A DNA stretch of 18,960 nt from CALEUX01 sp037439945 (GTDB lineage Bacteria > Bacteroidota > Bacteroidia > Bacteroidales > Marinilabiliaceae). The stretch spans positions 1 through 18,960 of the forward strand of contig JBBIVA010000070.1 in NCBI GenBank assembly GCA_037439945.1, read 5' to 3'. Below the pieces are notes generated by a model that did not search any database, had not been told where the DNA came from, and saw only the letters and a program-made list of their open reading frames with translations. Position 1 is the first letter of the stretch; every line of letters starts with the position of its first letter. The position numbers were made by a program, and so were the translations under genes. This document shows positions 1 through 7,174 of the stretch, in pieces.

Positions 1-1
1 A

Positions 2-260
2 CAAAATTATTACATCGAACTCACGTTATTTATTAGTTCGAATGAAGATATGGTTTCTTTTAATGAGGATTATTACAACCAGAGCATCAGAGAAAACTTT
101 AATAATATTGATTTTTTTAAAGTTCCGTGATCAACTTGAGAAATCATTAATAAGAAATATGGTTAACGAAACCGGGATTCCATCTATTATTAAATCGTCA
201 GAAGTTTATAAACCAACCCTTGATTATGATTTCAATCAGTTTATGAATAAATTTAATTAA
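2..260 (+). pseudogene. Unrecognised partial gene, apparently frameshifted
   Basis: Frame 2 is open from the window edge to a TGA at 128-130 and reads like real protein (acidic and aromatic, including NEDYYNQSIREN). Just before that stop, frame 3 takes over with equally protein-like sequence (FRDQLEKSLIRN onward, through GIPSIIKSS) and ends at TAA 258-260. The switch lies at a run of seven T followed by AAA at 112-121, a typical site for an indel or sequencing slip. Joined, the two frames give about 85 residues of one C-terminus whose 5' part lies outside the window. I do not recognise the family. It may be a decayed gene, an assembly error in an intact gene, or, less likely, programmed slippage. 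Confidence 0.4.
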
Positions 261-282
261 ACCGGTTGCAAGTCGATATTAA

Positions 283-537
283 TATATAAACCTCAAGAAT
301 TATTGGACAACAACAACCTATGTAACTCAAAATTATGATTATGGTATGGTAACAACCCAAAATAATCAGCCCAACAATGAATATTATTGCTATTTATTAA
401 ACAAGGATAACATTACTGATAATGTTTGGGTGGCCAAAGTTATTGTAAATGGCCACTTTGCGGGATATGACACACTAAATAACCATTTATCCAGAAAACT
501 GAATAAAGTATTAAAGAAAAATAAATACTTATTTTAG
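283..537 (+). CDS. Small hypothetical ORF or gene remnant
   Basis: Frame 1 is open from just after a stop at 280-282 to TAG 535-537; the first ATG in it is at 346, giving 63 residues. The translation has ordinary protein composition (NNEYYCYLLNKD, VWVAKVIVNG) and a lysine-rich end (KVLKKNKYLF). Protein-like sequence also precedes the ATG (NYWTTTTYVTQNYDYG), which suggests the reading frame once began further upstream. It follows the broken fragment at 2-260 in a different frame and is convergent with rex. It could be a second piece of the same decayed gene or a separate small gene. I recognise no family, signal peptide or membrane segment. Confidence 0.3.
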   Translation, partial: YINLKNYWTTTTYVTQNYDYGMVTTQNNQPNNEYYCYLLNKDNITDNVWVAKVIVNGHFAGYDTLNNHLSRKLNKVLKKNKYLF

Positions 538-584
538 AAATTATATCACAGATTAAATTCTGGCAACAATTACTTAATAAATTA

Positions 585-1232
585 TCATCGCAGCTCTTTG
601 AGCCTGTTAAACATTACAGCCAAATGTGCATATAAAGAAGTGTTTTGAATAACAATGTTGTCGGGGACCACAATTCTTACCGGTGTAAAATTCCAAATAG
701 CCTTAATGCCATGGTCAATCATTAACTGCGTAACCATTTGGGCATTTTCAGTTGGTACGGTAAGAATACCAATCTCAATTCCGAAACCTTTTAATTTTTT
801 AAAATCTTCAATATGGTATATAGGCACACCGCTTATTTCTTTACCAACAACTGCCGGGTTAATATCAAAAGCGGAGACTATTTTCAAACCATATTGAACC
901 AGACCATGATCATGCAATAAGGCCGTTCCAAGACTACCAGCACCGAAAAGAAAGGCTTTATCCATTTCCCTGAAACCCAGAAAATCTTCAAGGGCATCAA
1001 TTAGGGGTTCAACTTCGTAACCTACCCTTGTTTTTCCTGATATACCTGTATAAGAAAGGTCTTTAGTTACCTGGGTTGGATCAACACCATTATCACGGGC
1101 AATTAAAGTTGATGACACGTATTTACTCCCACGCATATTCTCAAGCTTTAAGTATGCAAGATAACATGGCATTCGCCTAAGGGCCGGCTCAGGCACAAGA
1201 AATTGTTTCTTTTTTTGTGGTTCTCCTTCCAT
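585..1232 (-). CDS. rex: Redox-sensing transcriptional repressor Rex
   Basis: Rex is a homodimeric repressor that senses the NADH/NAD+ ratio and controls fermentation and respiration genes. The 215-residue length is typical. Residues about 10-85 form the winged-helix DNA-binding domain, with the family patterns VPEPALRRMPCYL and DPTQVTKDLS. Residues about 90-200 form the Rossmann domain with the dinucleotide loop GAGSLG at 97-102, followed by FDINPAVVG. The C-terminal helix (SLYAHLAVMFNRL) is the domain-swapped helix used for dimerisation. The ATG at 1230-1232 gives the expected start. The gene stands alone, facing the broken fragments at 1-537 and downstream of a terminated tRNA gene, so it probably has its own promoter in 1233-1397. 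I saw no convincing Rex operator in the window, so its targets lie elsewhere. Confidence 0.95.
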   Translation of the reverse strand: MEGEPQKKKQFLVPEPALRRMPCYLAYLKLENMRGSKYVSSTLIARDNGVDPTQVTKDLSYTGISGKTRVGYEVEPLIDALEDFLGFREMDKAFLFGAGSLGTALLHDHGLVQYGLKIVSAFDINPAVVGKEISGVPIYHIEDFKKLKGFGIEIGILTVPTENAQMVTQLMIDHGIKAIWNFTPVRIVVPDNIVIQNTSLYAHLAVMFNRLKELR

Positions 1233-1397
1233 AGGCAGAATAATATTTATGTAAATGTAATCAAGATTTTCTTTTTTTAATGATCAAAACACCATCATTT
1301 TACATTGCCAATTAATTAGAAAAGCAGGGTATTCTTTAAAAGTAAGATAATATATGAAGAATTATCTGTTTTCGACAAAAAATGGAATTTCCCGGAT

Positions 1398-1424
1398 AAA
1401 AAAAAAGACCACTTGATGTGGCCT
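1398..1424 (-). terminator. Intrinsic terminator after tRNA-Val
   Basis: On the minus strand a 7-bp stem (AGGCCAC pairing with GTGGTCT, one G-U pair) closes a 5-nt loop and runs directly into a long T tract (complement of the A run at 1398-1406). It lies 10 nt past the 3' end of the tRNA, so it would end the tRNA transcript before rex. Confidence 0.8.
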
Positions 1425-1433
1425 CAATTTTTG

Positions 1434-1508
1434 TGGGCGCTAACGGATTCGAACCGCTGACCCTCTGGGTGTAAACCAGATGCTCTGAACCAGCTGAGCT
1501 AAGCGCCC
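1434..1508 (-). tRNA. tRNA-Val (anticodon UAC)
   Basis: The minus strand folds into a complete cloverleaf. The acceptor stem GGGCGCT/AGCGCCC is perfect. The D stem is GCTC/GAGC with AGCTGGTTCA between. The anticodon stem TCTGG/CCAGA closes the loop TTTACAC, so the anticodon is TAC, which reads valine GUA and wobble codons. The variable loop is short, and the T arm has TTCGAAT closed by AGCGG/CCGTT. The discriminator base is A. The 3' CCA is not encoded (CAA follows), so it must be added after transcription. The gene lies between folC and rex on the same strand and has its own promoter and terminator. Confidence 0.97.
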
Positions 1509-1529
1509 CCATTTTTAAAAAAAGCGATG

Positions 1530-1559
1530 CAAAGATATAAGAGTTTTGAAGAACAGCAA
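1530..1559 (-). promoter_or_regulatory. Bacteroidota-type promoter for tRNA-Val
   Basis: On the minus strand a -7 element TATCTTTG (1530-1537) matches the Bacteroidota consensus TAnnTTTG exactly. A TTG -33 element (1557-1559) sits 19 nt upstream of it, the expected spacing. The -7 element ends about 21 nt before the mature tRNA, leaving a short 5' leader. It lies between the folC stop and the tRNA. Confidence 0.7.
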
Positions 1560-1573
1560 AAAGTTTTTTAAAA

Positions 1574-2860
1574 TTAAATTGCTTCTGCTACAACAAAGGT
1601 ACTTCCTCCAATGAAAATCAAGTCATTAACTTTTGCATTTTTTATTGCTGCTTTTACAGCTCTTTTTACTGTTGGGTAACTAAACCCTTTTAAACCATAA
1701 TATCCGGCCTTTGTTTGAAGTAAGTTCTCATCAAGACTTCTCGGTATATCAGCTTTGGTGAAATAGTAAATGGCCTCAAAAGGTAACAATTTCAGCATCT
1801 CATCAATGGCTTTATCATTTACAAAACCAATGACCATATGAAGTTTTTGATATGGGGTTTCATCAATCTGTTTTACAACCTCGCGTATTCCATCCACATT
1901 ATGGCCTGTATCACAAATAATTAATGGGGAACTGCCAATAACATGCCACCTCCCTGCTAATCCGGTATTTGTAATCACCTTTTTAATCCCTTCTGAAATT
2001 TCTTTATCTGAAATATTAAAACCTGAAGTATTCAATTGATCCAGTGCAGAACAAACAGTTTGCAAATTAATAAGCTGATATTTTCCAAGCAAGGGCAATT
2101 TAACCCCATCAAGGTATTTAACCCCATTTTTAAATACATCAAGATGTTGGAACCCGTTAACCGTTTCAATATAATTCACTGAAAATACAGAGTCGGCCAA
2201 AATAACAGTGGCCCCACAAGTTTCGGCTATATCAAAATAAACATCCATTATTTCCTTCTGATACCTGCCAATCACTACCGGAACTTCTTTCTTTATTATG
2301 CCTGCTTTTTCACGGGCAATTTCAGGCAAAGTGTTTCCCAAAAAGGCCATGTGGTCCATCCCAATATTTGTAATTATGCTTAATTCCGGTGTAATAATAT
2401 TTGTTGAATCAAGCCTTCCCCCTAATCCTACCTCAATAACTGCTATATCTACTTTTTGCTTTTCAAAATAATTAAATGCCAATGCCACAGTCATTTCAAA
2501 AAACGATGGAGATATTTCTTTTATTAAATCATTATAATCATCAACAAAACGGGTTACAAATGATTTAGGAATAACCTGTCCGTTAATTCTTATCCGTTCC
2601 CGAAAATCCTTCATATGCGGGGATGTATACAATCCGGTTCTATACCCTGCTTCCTGTAATACAGAGGCAATCATGTGTGATACCGAACCCTTGCCGTTGG
2701 TACCTGCAACATGCACTGTTTTAAATTGTTGATGTGGATGATTAAAGTACCTGTCAAGTTTTAAAGTGTTATCTAAATTGTTTTTATAGGCCGCTGCTCC
2801 TGTACGTTGAAACATTGGTAACTGATCAAATAAAAACCTAATGGCTTCTTTATACCGCAT
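1574..2860 (-). CDS. folC: Bifunctional folylpolyglutamate/dihydrofolate synthase
   Basis: A Mur-ligase-fold cytosolic enzyme that adds glutamate to dihydropteroate (making dihydrofolate) and extends the polyglutamate tail of folates using ATP. Its 428 residues fit the family. The N-terminal ATP loop GTNGKGS is at 53-59, followed by the folate-site TSPH (79-82) and the motif FRERIRING. Further on are EVGLGGRLDSTN and TNIGMDHMAFLG, the Mg/ATP and carbamylated-lysine region, then the C-terminal glutamate-ligase domain containing CDTGHNVDG. The start is the ATG at 2858-2860. The gene is divergent from the PIN-PhoH gene across a 173-bp gap in which I found only near-matches to the Bacteroidota promoter. 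Nothing is missing or unusual. Whether both activities are present cannot be told from sequence alone. Confidence 0.94.
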   Translation of the reverse strand: MRYKEAIRFLFDQLPMFQRTGAAAYKNNLDNTLKLDRYFNHPHQQFKTVHVAGTNGKGSVSHMIASVLQEAGYRTGLYTSPHMKDFRERIRINGQVIPKSFVTRFVDDYNDLIKEISPSFFEMTVALAFNYFEKQKVDIAVIEVGLGGRLDSTNIITPELSIITNIGMDHMAFLGNTLPEIAREKAGIIKKEVPVVIGRYQKEIMDVYFDIAETCGATVILADSVFSVNYIETVNGFQHLDVFKNGVKYLDGVKLPLLGKYQLINLQTVCSALDQLNTSGFNISDKEISEGIKKVITNTGLAGRWHVIGSSPLIICDTGHNVDGIREVVKQIDETPYQKLHMVIGFVNDKAIDEMLKLLPFEAIYYFTKADIPRSLDENLLQTKAGYYGLKGFSYPTVKRAVKAAIKNAKVNDLIFIGGSTFVVAEAI

Positions 2861-3033
2861 TTTTAAAAAGCTTTTCAGAAAATTTTTACTGTTACAAAAA
2901 TGAGAAATTACAGGTTAAATTGGTATTTTTATCTGTAAATATATTGAGATGGAATATATTTTGTTTTATTAAATCATCCTCTTATAGTTTGCAAACAATT
3001 ATCAAATATTAAAAATCTTATAACCTCACATTT

Positions 3034-4374
3034 ATGACACCCAAAAAAACCATCAAATCAAAAATTTTCGTTGTAGACACTAATGTATTATTACACGATC
3101 ATCAATCAATTTATAACTTCCAGGAGAATGATGTAATTATTCCTATTGTTGTTCTTGAAGAATTGGATAAATTCAAAAAAGGGAGTGACCAGATAAATTT
3201 CCAGGCGCGTGAATTTGTAAGGCAACTGGACCAACTTGCAGGGGAAAAACTTTTTACCGAAGGAGTTTCATTGGGCAAAAACAAAGGGCGTTTATTTATT
3301 GCAACCGGAAAGGATTTTCCCAAAATTATGAATGATTCATTCAGTGAAAAAACACCTGACCACAGAATTCTGGCAATTGCTTTGTTTATAAAAGACCAGT
3401 TCAAAGAGAGGTTTACCGTTTTTATAAGCAAGGATATTAACCTTAGGATGAAAGCCAAATCGCTGGGATTAACCGCTGAAGATTATGAAAGTGACAAAGT
3501 TAAAAATATTGAGATTCTTCATAAAGGAGTTGAAATATATGAGAATTTTAATCTTGAAACAATTGATGCCCTTTATAGAAATGGATCTGTTCCAAAATCA
3601 GATCTTCCAAAGGAGATGGGTTTAACAATTGCCAACCAGTTTTTCATTTTGCGTAACGGAAATCAAAGTGTTTTAGCCGGTTTTGATCCTATATCACAAT
3701 CAATTAAAAGAGTTGAGAAACATGCAGCCTTTGGAATTGAACCCAGAAATGCCGAACAAACATTTTCGCTTAATGCATTGCTTAACCCTGACATTAAACT
3801 TGTATCCCTTACCGGAAAGGCGGGTACGGGTAAAACACTTCTTGCCCTGGCAGCGGCTTTGCAACAACACAAAATGTACAAACAGGTCCTACTGGCACGG
3901 CCAATTGTCCCACTTTCAAACCGGGATTTAGGATTTCTTCCGGGAGATATTAAGGAAAAAATAGGCCCTTATATGTTGCCACTTTTCGATAATCTGGCAG
4001 TTATAAAAAACAGATTTTCGGCATCGAGTAAGGAGCTTATACAAATTGAAGAAATGCAGAAAAAAGAAGAGTTGGTGATAACGCCTTTGGCTTATATCAG
4101 GGGCAGAAGTTTGTCAGATGTTTTCTTTATTGTTGATGAGGCTCAAAACCTTACTCCGCATGAAGTAAAAACTATTATTACCAGGGCAGGAGAAGGTACC
4201 AAAATGATTTTTACAGGCGATATACACCAGATTGATTCTCCATATCTGGATATGCAATCCAACGGGCTTGCTTATTTAACAGATAAAATGAAAGGCCAGG
4301 ATATATTCGCTCATGTAAACCTTATTAAAGGTGAAAGAAGTTATTTGGCCGAGCTTGCATCAAATTTACTTTAA
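3034..4374 (+). CDS. PIN domain-PhoH ATPase fusion (PhoH2-like RNase/helicase)
   Basis: Two domains are fused in 446 residues. Residues about 10-150 form a PIN nuclease domain: IFVVDTNVLLHD carries the first metal-binding Asp, VVLEELDKFKK an acidic residue, and TPDHRILAIALF plus FISKDINLRMKA the remaining acidic positions. After a linker, residues about 240-440 are a PhoH-type P-loop ATPase, with Walker A GKAGTGKT at 261-268, Walker B FFIVDEAQ (Asp368, Glu369), then FTGDIHQID. Mycobacterial PhoH2 proteins of this architecture are ATP-dependent RNA-unwinding ribonucleases; the same role here is inference from architecture. It has no PhoT-like antitoxin upstream, so I would not call it a toxin-antitoxin pair. 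It is transcribed alone, followed by the glpD relic. It resembles Bacillus YlaK, sometimes annotated simply as PhoH family. Confidence 0.92.
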   Translation: MTPKKTIKSKIFVVDTNVLLHDHQSIYNFQENDVIIPIVVLEELDKFKKGSDQINFQAREFVRQLDQLAGEKLFTEGVSLGKNKGRLFIATGKDFPKIMNDSFSEKTPDHRILAIALFIKDQFKERFTVFISKDINLRMKAKSLGLTAEDYESDKVKNIEILHKGVEIYENFNLETIDALYRNGSVPKSDLPKEMGLTIANQFFILRNGNQSVLAGFDPISQSIKRVEKHAAFGIEPRNAEQTFSLNALLNPDIKLVSLTGKAGTGKTLLALAAALQQHKMYKQVLLARPIVPLSNRDLGFLPGDIKEKIGPYMLPLFDNLAVIKNRFSASSKELIQIEEMQKKEELVITPLAYIRGRSLSDVFFIVDEAQNLTPHEVKTIITRAGEGTKMIFTGDIHQIDSPYLDMQSNGLAYLTDKMKGQDIFAHVNLIKGERSYLAELASNLL

Positions 4375-4667
4375 ACATAGATTTTAATTCATAAATAGGA
4401 GATTACAAAAAATTTGAATTAACAATTTTAAAATGGGTTGAAAAAATTGGCAAAAAAGCCGGTTATAATTAATAATTGAAATTAATCAAGGGCATTTATA
4501 ATAAAATTAAGACGTTATTCAACTCCGGGTTAATAATTGCTTCATTTGTGATTATATTAATACTCAACAAAGTAGCTAAAAATTTTATAATGGAGGTTCC
4601 TTTGTTTTTATTAAATTTTATAAAATTTAAAATTGGGAATTAGTTAATTCATTAGTAAACAATAATA
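4375..4667. other. AT-rich intergenic stretch without a recognisable gene
   Basis: This stretch is strongly AT-rich. No terminator hairpin after the PIN-PhoH gene is evident. A 55-codon open frame at 4476-4643 with a hydrophobic run (SGLIIASFVIILIL) begins only at TTG and has no other sign of being a gene. It may be further eroded upstream glpD sequence, but I cannot read GlpD motifs in it. Confidence 0.5.
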
Positions 4668-5243
4668 ATTAATTCATCTAAATTGAAAATGTAATAACAA
4701 TTACCGGTGTAATATGGACCATTTATTGTAAAATGGCCCAGTTTGTTATTAACCAGGCTATTATTGTGGGCAACCTTGATTACATACCACCGTTGACCGA
4801 AAACCTGCAAATACATGGATACCAGCAGCATTCTGACATATTCAGCCAATTTAAACAATATTGCCATGATAGCCCTGACATGGCAAAACCGGTATCAGAA
4901 AAAATCCGGAATTCCGGGTTAAATTGCACCCCTATAATACCCATGTAGCCGGTGAAGTAGTATGGGCCGTTCTAAATGAGATGGCAAGAAACATTGATTA
5001 CTTTTTGGCACAACGTACTCGTCTTTTGTTTTTCGGTGCAAGGGCAGCGGTGCAAATTGCAGAAAAAACTGCTCATATTAGGCAAATGAGATTGGAAGGG
5101 ATAAACATTGGATTTATGCCCAGGTTAATAAATTTAACGATAAGGCTAAAAACTATTTAACCAAGGTTAGTAATCAGGTGTTAACCCATCAAATTAATTT
5201 ACCGGAATTACCATTATTAAAAAATGTGGTTATTCAATCCTGA
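4668..5243 (+). pseudogene. glpD: Decayed 3' end of aerobic glycerol-3-phosphate dehydrogenase gene
   Basis: Three frames in sequence read as the C-terminal part of GlpD, the FAD-dependent membrane-associated oxidation of glycerol 3-phosphate. Frame 2 from 4682 gives ENVITITG, then WTIYCKMAQ and ENLQIHGY, matching the family stretch ITITGGKWTTYRKMAED...ENLxIHGY; here the GK is replaced by VI and the Arg by Cys. Frame 1 from about 4921 gives LHPYNTHVAGEVVWAV, NEMAR and LAQRTRLLFFGARAA, the conserved LHP...AEVVWAVRxEMARTxEDVLARRTRxLFLDARAA region. Frame 3 from 5109 gives WIYAQVNKFNDKAKNYL, the family's last helix, ending at TGA 5241-5243. Frame breaks fall near 4680-4690 (weak), 4903-4921 and 5098-5109. 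No upstream GlpD FAD domain is readable. The relic overlaps the end of the GH43 gene by 14 nt. Identity is confident from the motifs; a database search was not possible. Confidence 0.82.
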
Positions 5244-6798
5244 ACCAGTCAAAGGCTGCCGAACCATTGCTTTTAATAATATTAGGATTTATATTGAACA
5301 ACCCCACCTTAGCCCCAATCCAGCGACCGGGCTTAGCCTGAAAGCTTTTACCTATGGATGTATAAATTTTATTATCAAAACTATAGCTAAAATTACAAAT
5401 TCCACCTTCGGACACTTTCACCCTGAAAAAACAACTATTATGAGTTACAGGAATGCTTTCAACAAGGGTTGTTGCTGGGTCGCACCGGTCATAAACCCCT
5501 GTAAACATAGCTATCTGCAGGTTTTCGTTAACTTTAGCGAAAGCTAAAAATGCCCATTCCCCTCCCATTATAACCAGCCCGGCCTTTTCACCCGATAAAT
5601 TGGGATTAAATTCAATTTGAGTTGTAGCTGTAAACACGGGTGCAGGAAATTTCTGGAGCAGTAAATTTGGCACCAACCAAAAACTCCCTTCCTGTCCAAT
5701 GTTATTAACAGCACTGAGTTTCAACTTTCCTGACTCAAGTGAGTACCATTTTTTCTTAGGATTAGCCTGCCATTGCCACTGAAGTCCAAGTTTTTTGTCA
5801 TTAAACTCGTCTGTTGTTTGTGGAATAGAAATTTGCCACTGTTTTCCAACATCAGGTTTTCTGAATGTATTAACTGGTTCACCAATCCCATCTTCATCCA
5901 AATCAATTCCCATTAATGGCCAGTCGTTCGCCCATGCAACCGGCTGTAAATGCATAATACGGCCGTATGGCTGTTTTTCCTGAAAATGAACAAACCATGA
6001 TTCACCTGAGTCTAGTTCTACGAGCCCTCCCTGGTGTGGCCCATTTACTTGTGTTGAACCCTGGTGCAAAACAATTTTGGCCTCATAGGGGCCATAAATA
6101 TTTTTTGACCTTAAAACAGTCTGCCATCCGTGTGATACCCCACCGGCCGGCGCCAGAATATAATAATACCCGTTTCGCTTTTTAAACTTTGGGCCTTCAA
6201 TTGTAGGTTGGCTTTTATCCCTATAAATGGATACTCCATTATCAAGAAGTTTCATTCCATCCGGACTCATTCTGTGTAAAAACAATTCATTACCGCAATA
6301 TTTACTTCTTACAAGGTATGCATTACCATCCTCATCCCATAAAGGACATGGATCTTCCCACAAAGGTACTTCTACAATATGATGTAATTTCCACTTGTTT
6401 TTCGGGTTATCAGTTATTGCAACAAACAAGCCGTCATCAGGAGTACAGAAATAAACATAGAATTTTTTATTGTGATACCTTATTGATGGCGCCCAGGCTC
6501 CACGTCCATGTTCAGGTTTGTCAAATTTTTGCAAGGGCAGGCCAGTATAAATATGGTTTATAATGGTCCAGTTTACCAAATCCCTTGAATGCAAAACCGG
6601 TATCCCTGGCATACAGTTAAAACTTGATGCCACCATATAAAAATCATCCCCATGTTTTATTAGGTCTGGGTCAGAATAGTCGGCATATAATACAGGGTTT
6701 TTATAGTAGCCATTACCCAAATCGGGTATCCAAAGCTGAGAAAAAATAATGTTGGCAAAACCCAAAACCAACAACGCCACTAAAAGTATCTTATTCAT
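5230..6798 (-). CDS. Secreted glycoside hydrolase family 43 (xylosidase/arabinofuranosidase type)
   Basis: A five-bladed beta-propeller glycosidase with a C-terminal beta-sandwich of the CBM91/DUF1349 kind. It probably removes xylose or arabinose from plant polysaccharide; the exact substrate cannot be read from sequence. The start is the ATG at 6796-6798 (522 residues); a TTG two codons upstream is possible but less likely. Residues 1-20 are a signal peptide (NKILLVALLVLGFA... ending IIFS before Gln21), so the protein is exported. The catalytic triad is visible: base Asp in YSDPDLI (Asp43), pKa-setting Asp in EDPCPLWDEDGNAYLV, and acid Glu in TIEGPKF. The C-terminal half, about 330-522, includes EFNDKKLGLQWQW and WVPN-like FWLVPN. 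There is no T9SS sorting domain at the end and no susC/susD pair beside it, so it is not in a visible polysaccharide-utilisation locus. Confidence 0.92.
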   Translation of the reverse strand: MNKILLVALLVLGFANIIFSQLWIPDLGNGYYKNPVLYADYSDPDLIKHGDDFYMVASSFNCMPGIPVLHSRDLVNWTIINHIYTGLPLQKFDKPEHGRGAWAPSIRYHNKKFYVYFCTPDDGLFVAITDNPKNKWKLHHIVEVPLWEDPCPLWDEDGNAYLVRSKYCGNELFLHRMSPDGMKLLDNGVSIYRDKSQPTIEGPKFKKRNGYYYILAPAGGVSHGWQTVLRSKNIYGPYEAKIVLHQGSTQVNGPHQGGLVELDSGESWFVHFQEKQPYGRIMHLQPVAWANDWPLMGIDLDEDGIGEPVNTFRKPDVGKQWQISIPQTTDEFNDKKLGLQWQWQANPKKKWYSLESGKLKLSAVNNIGQEGSFWLVPNLLLQKFPAPVFTATTQIEFNPNLSGEKAGLVIMGGEWAFLAFAKVNENLQIAMFTGVYDRCDPATTLVESIPVTHNSCFFRVKVSEGGICNFSYSFDNKIYTSIGKSFQAKPGRWIGAKVGLFNINPNIIKSNGSAAFDWFRIE

Positions 6799-6914
6799 AA
6801 ACAACGGTTATTCTTAAATTATAATTTCAATATTAAGGGTGAAATTATTTGACCCTATCCATAAACATAACTATTTCGTTTTTTCATCGTCATAAATGTA
6901 CAGATTTTAATCTA

Positions 6915-6922
6915 TATTTTTG
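6915..6922 (+). promoter_or_regulatory. Candidate -7 box TATTTTTG
   Basis: TATTTTTG fits the Bacteroidota -7 consensus TAnnTTTG and lies 27 nt before the ATG at 6949. No TTG is present at the expected -33 distance, and such boxes arise by chance in AT-rich DNA. It could serve the small reading frame at 6949 or the operon beginning at 7175. Confidence 0.3.
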
Positions 6923-6948
6923 TCCGATGATTTAGGGGGATAATTCAC

Positions 6949-7120
6949 ATGGCAAACACATTTTTTACTGAATTAATAAGAATTAAGAGTAAAATAAAGA
7001 AACTACAGACTTTAGATTATTATTTTTACACCCCTGAAGAATTTTTGAAATTATTGAACAATACAGGCTAAAATTAGTAAATTCAACAGTTATAATGAGC
7101 CTAAAAACAATAACAGTTGA
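6949..7120 (+). pseudogene. Probable C-terminal relic of a SAM-dependent methyltransferase (or a 40-residue small ORF)
   Basis: From ATG 6949 an open frame of 40 residues ends at TAA 7069-7071. Its end, YYFYTPEEFLKLLNNTG, matches the motif near the C-terminus of class I methyltransferases (YTPEEFxxLLxxxGF). Immediately after the Gly codon a different frame continues plausibly: KISKFNSYNEPKNNNS to TGA 7118-7120, as if two bases of a TTT (Phe) codon were lost, restoring ...NTGFKISKF. This suggests a decayed gene tail, with the rest missing upstream. The alternative is a genuine 40-residue protein: AGGGGGA lies 7-13 nt before the ATG and a TATTTTTG promoter-like box at 6915-6922. The methyltransferase reading is an inference from one short motif. 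Confidence 0.4.
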
Positions 7121-7121
7121 A

Positions 7122-7129
7122 TAAATTTG
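7122..7129 (+). promoter_or_regulatory. Candidate -7 box TAAATTTG before the phosphatase gene
   Basis: TAAATTTG matches TAnnTTTG and ends 46 nt before the ATG at 7175, a suitable place to start the three-gene operon. It overlaps the TTG that would be the most upstream start of the phosphatase frame, which argues for the internal ATG. A clear -33 TTG is not seen. Confidence 0.35.
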
Positions 7130-7174
7130 GAAGGTACAACACCTGTTTTGCATATAATAAAAAGTTATAAACTG

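Noticed and set aside
3034..4374. Toxin-antitoxin reading of the PIN-PhoH gene
   Set aside because: No small antitoxin gene adjoins it; the only upstream gene is the divergent folC.
4476..4643. 55-codon open frame with a hydrophobic stretch
   Set aside because: It starts only at TTG, lacks a ribosome site, is made of AT-rich codons, and lies in DNA that looks eroded. Not supported as a membrane-protein gene.
6835..6856. AGGGT...ACCCT inverted repeat upstream of the GH43 gene
   Set aside because: Only five paired bases around an 11-nt centre; too weak to call an operator or hairpin.
7127..7174. TTG start 16 codons upstream for the phosphatase
   Set aside because: The TTG overlaps a promoter-like TAAATTTG box and the extension does not resemble the start of the family; ATG 7175 fits better.
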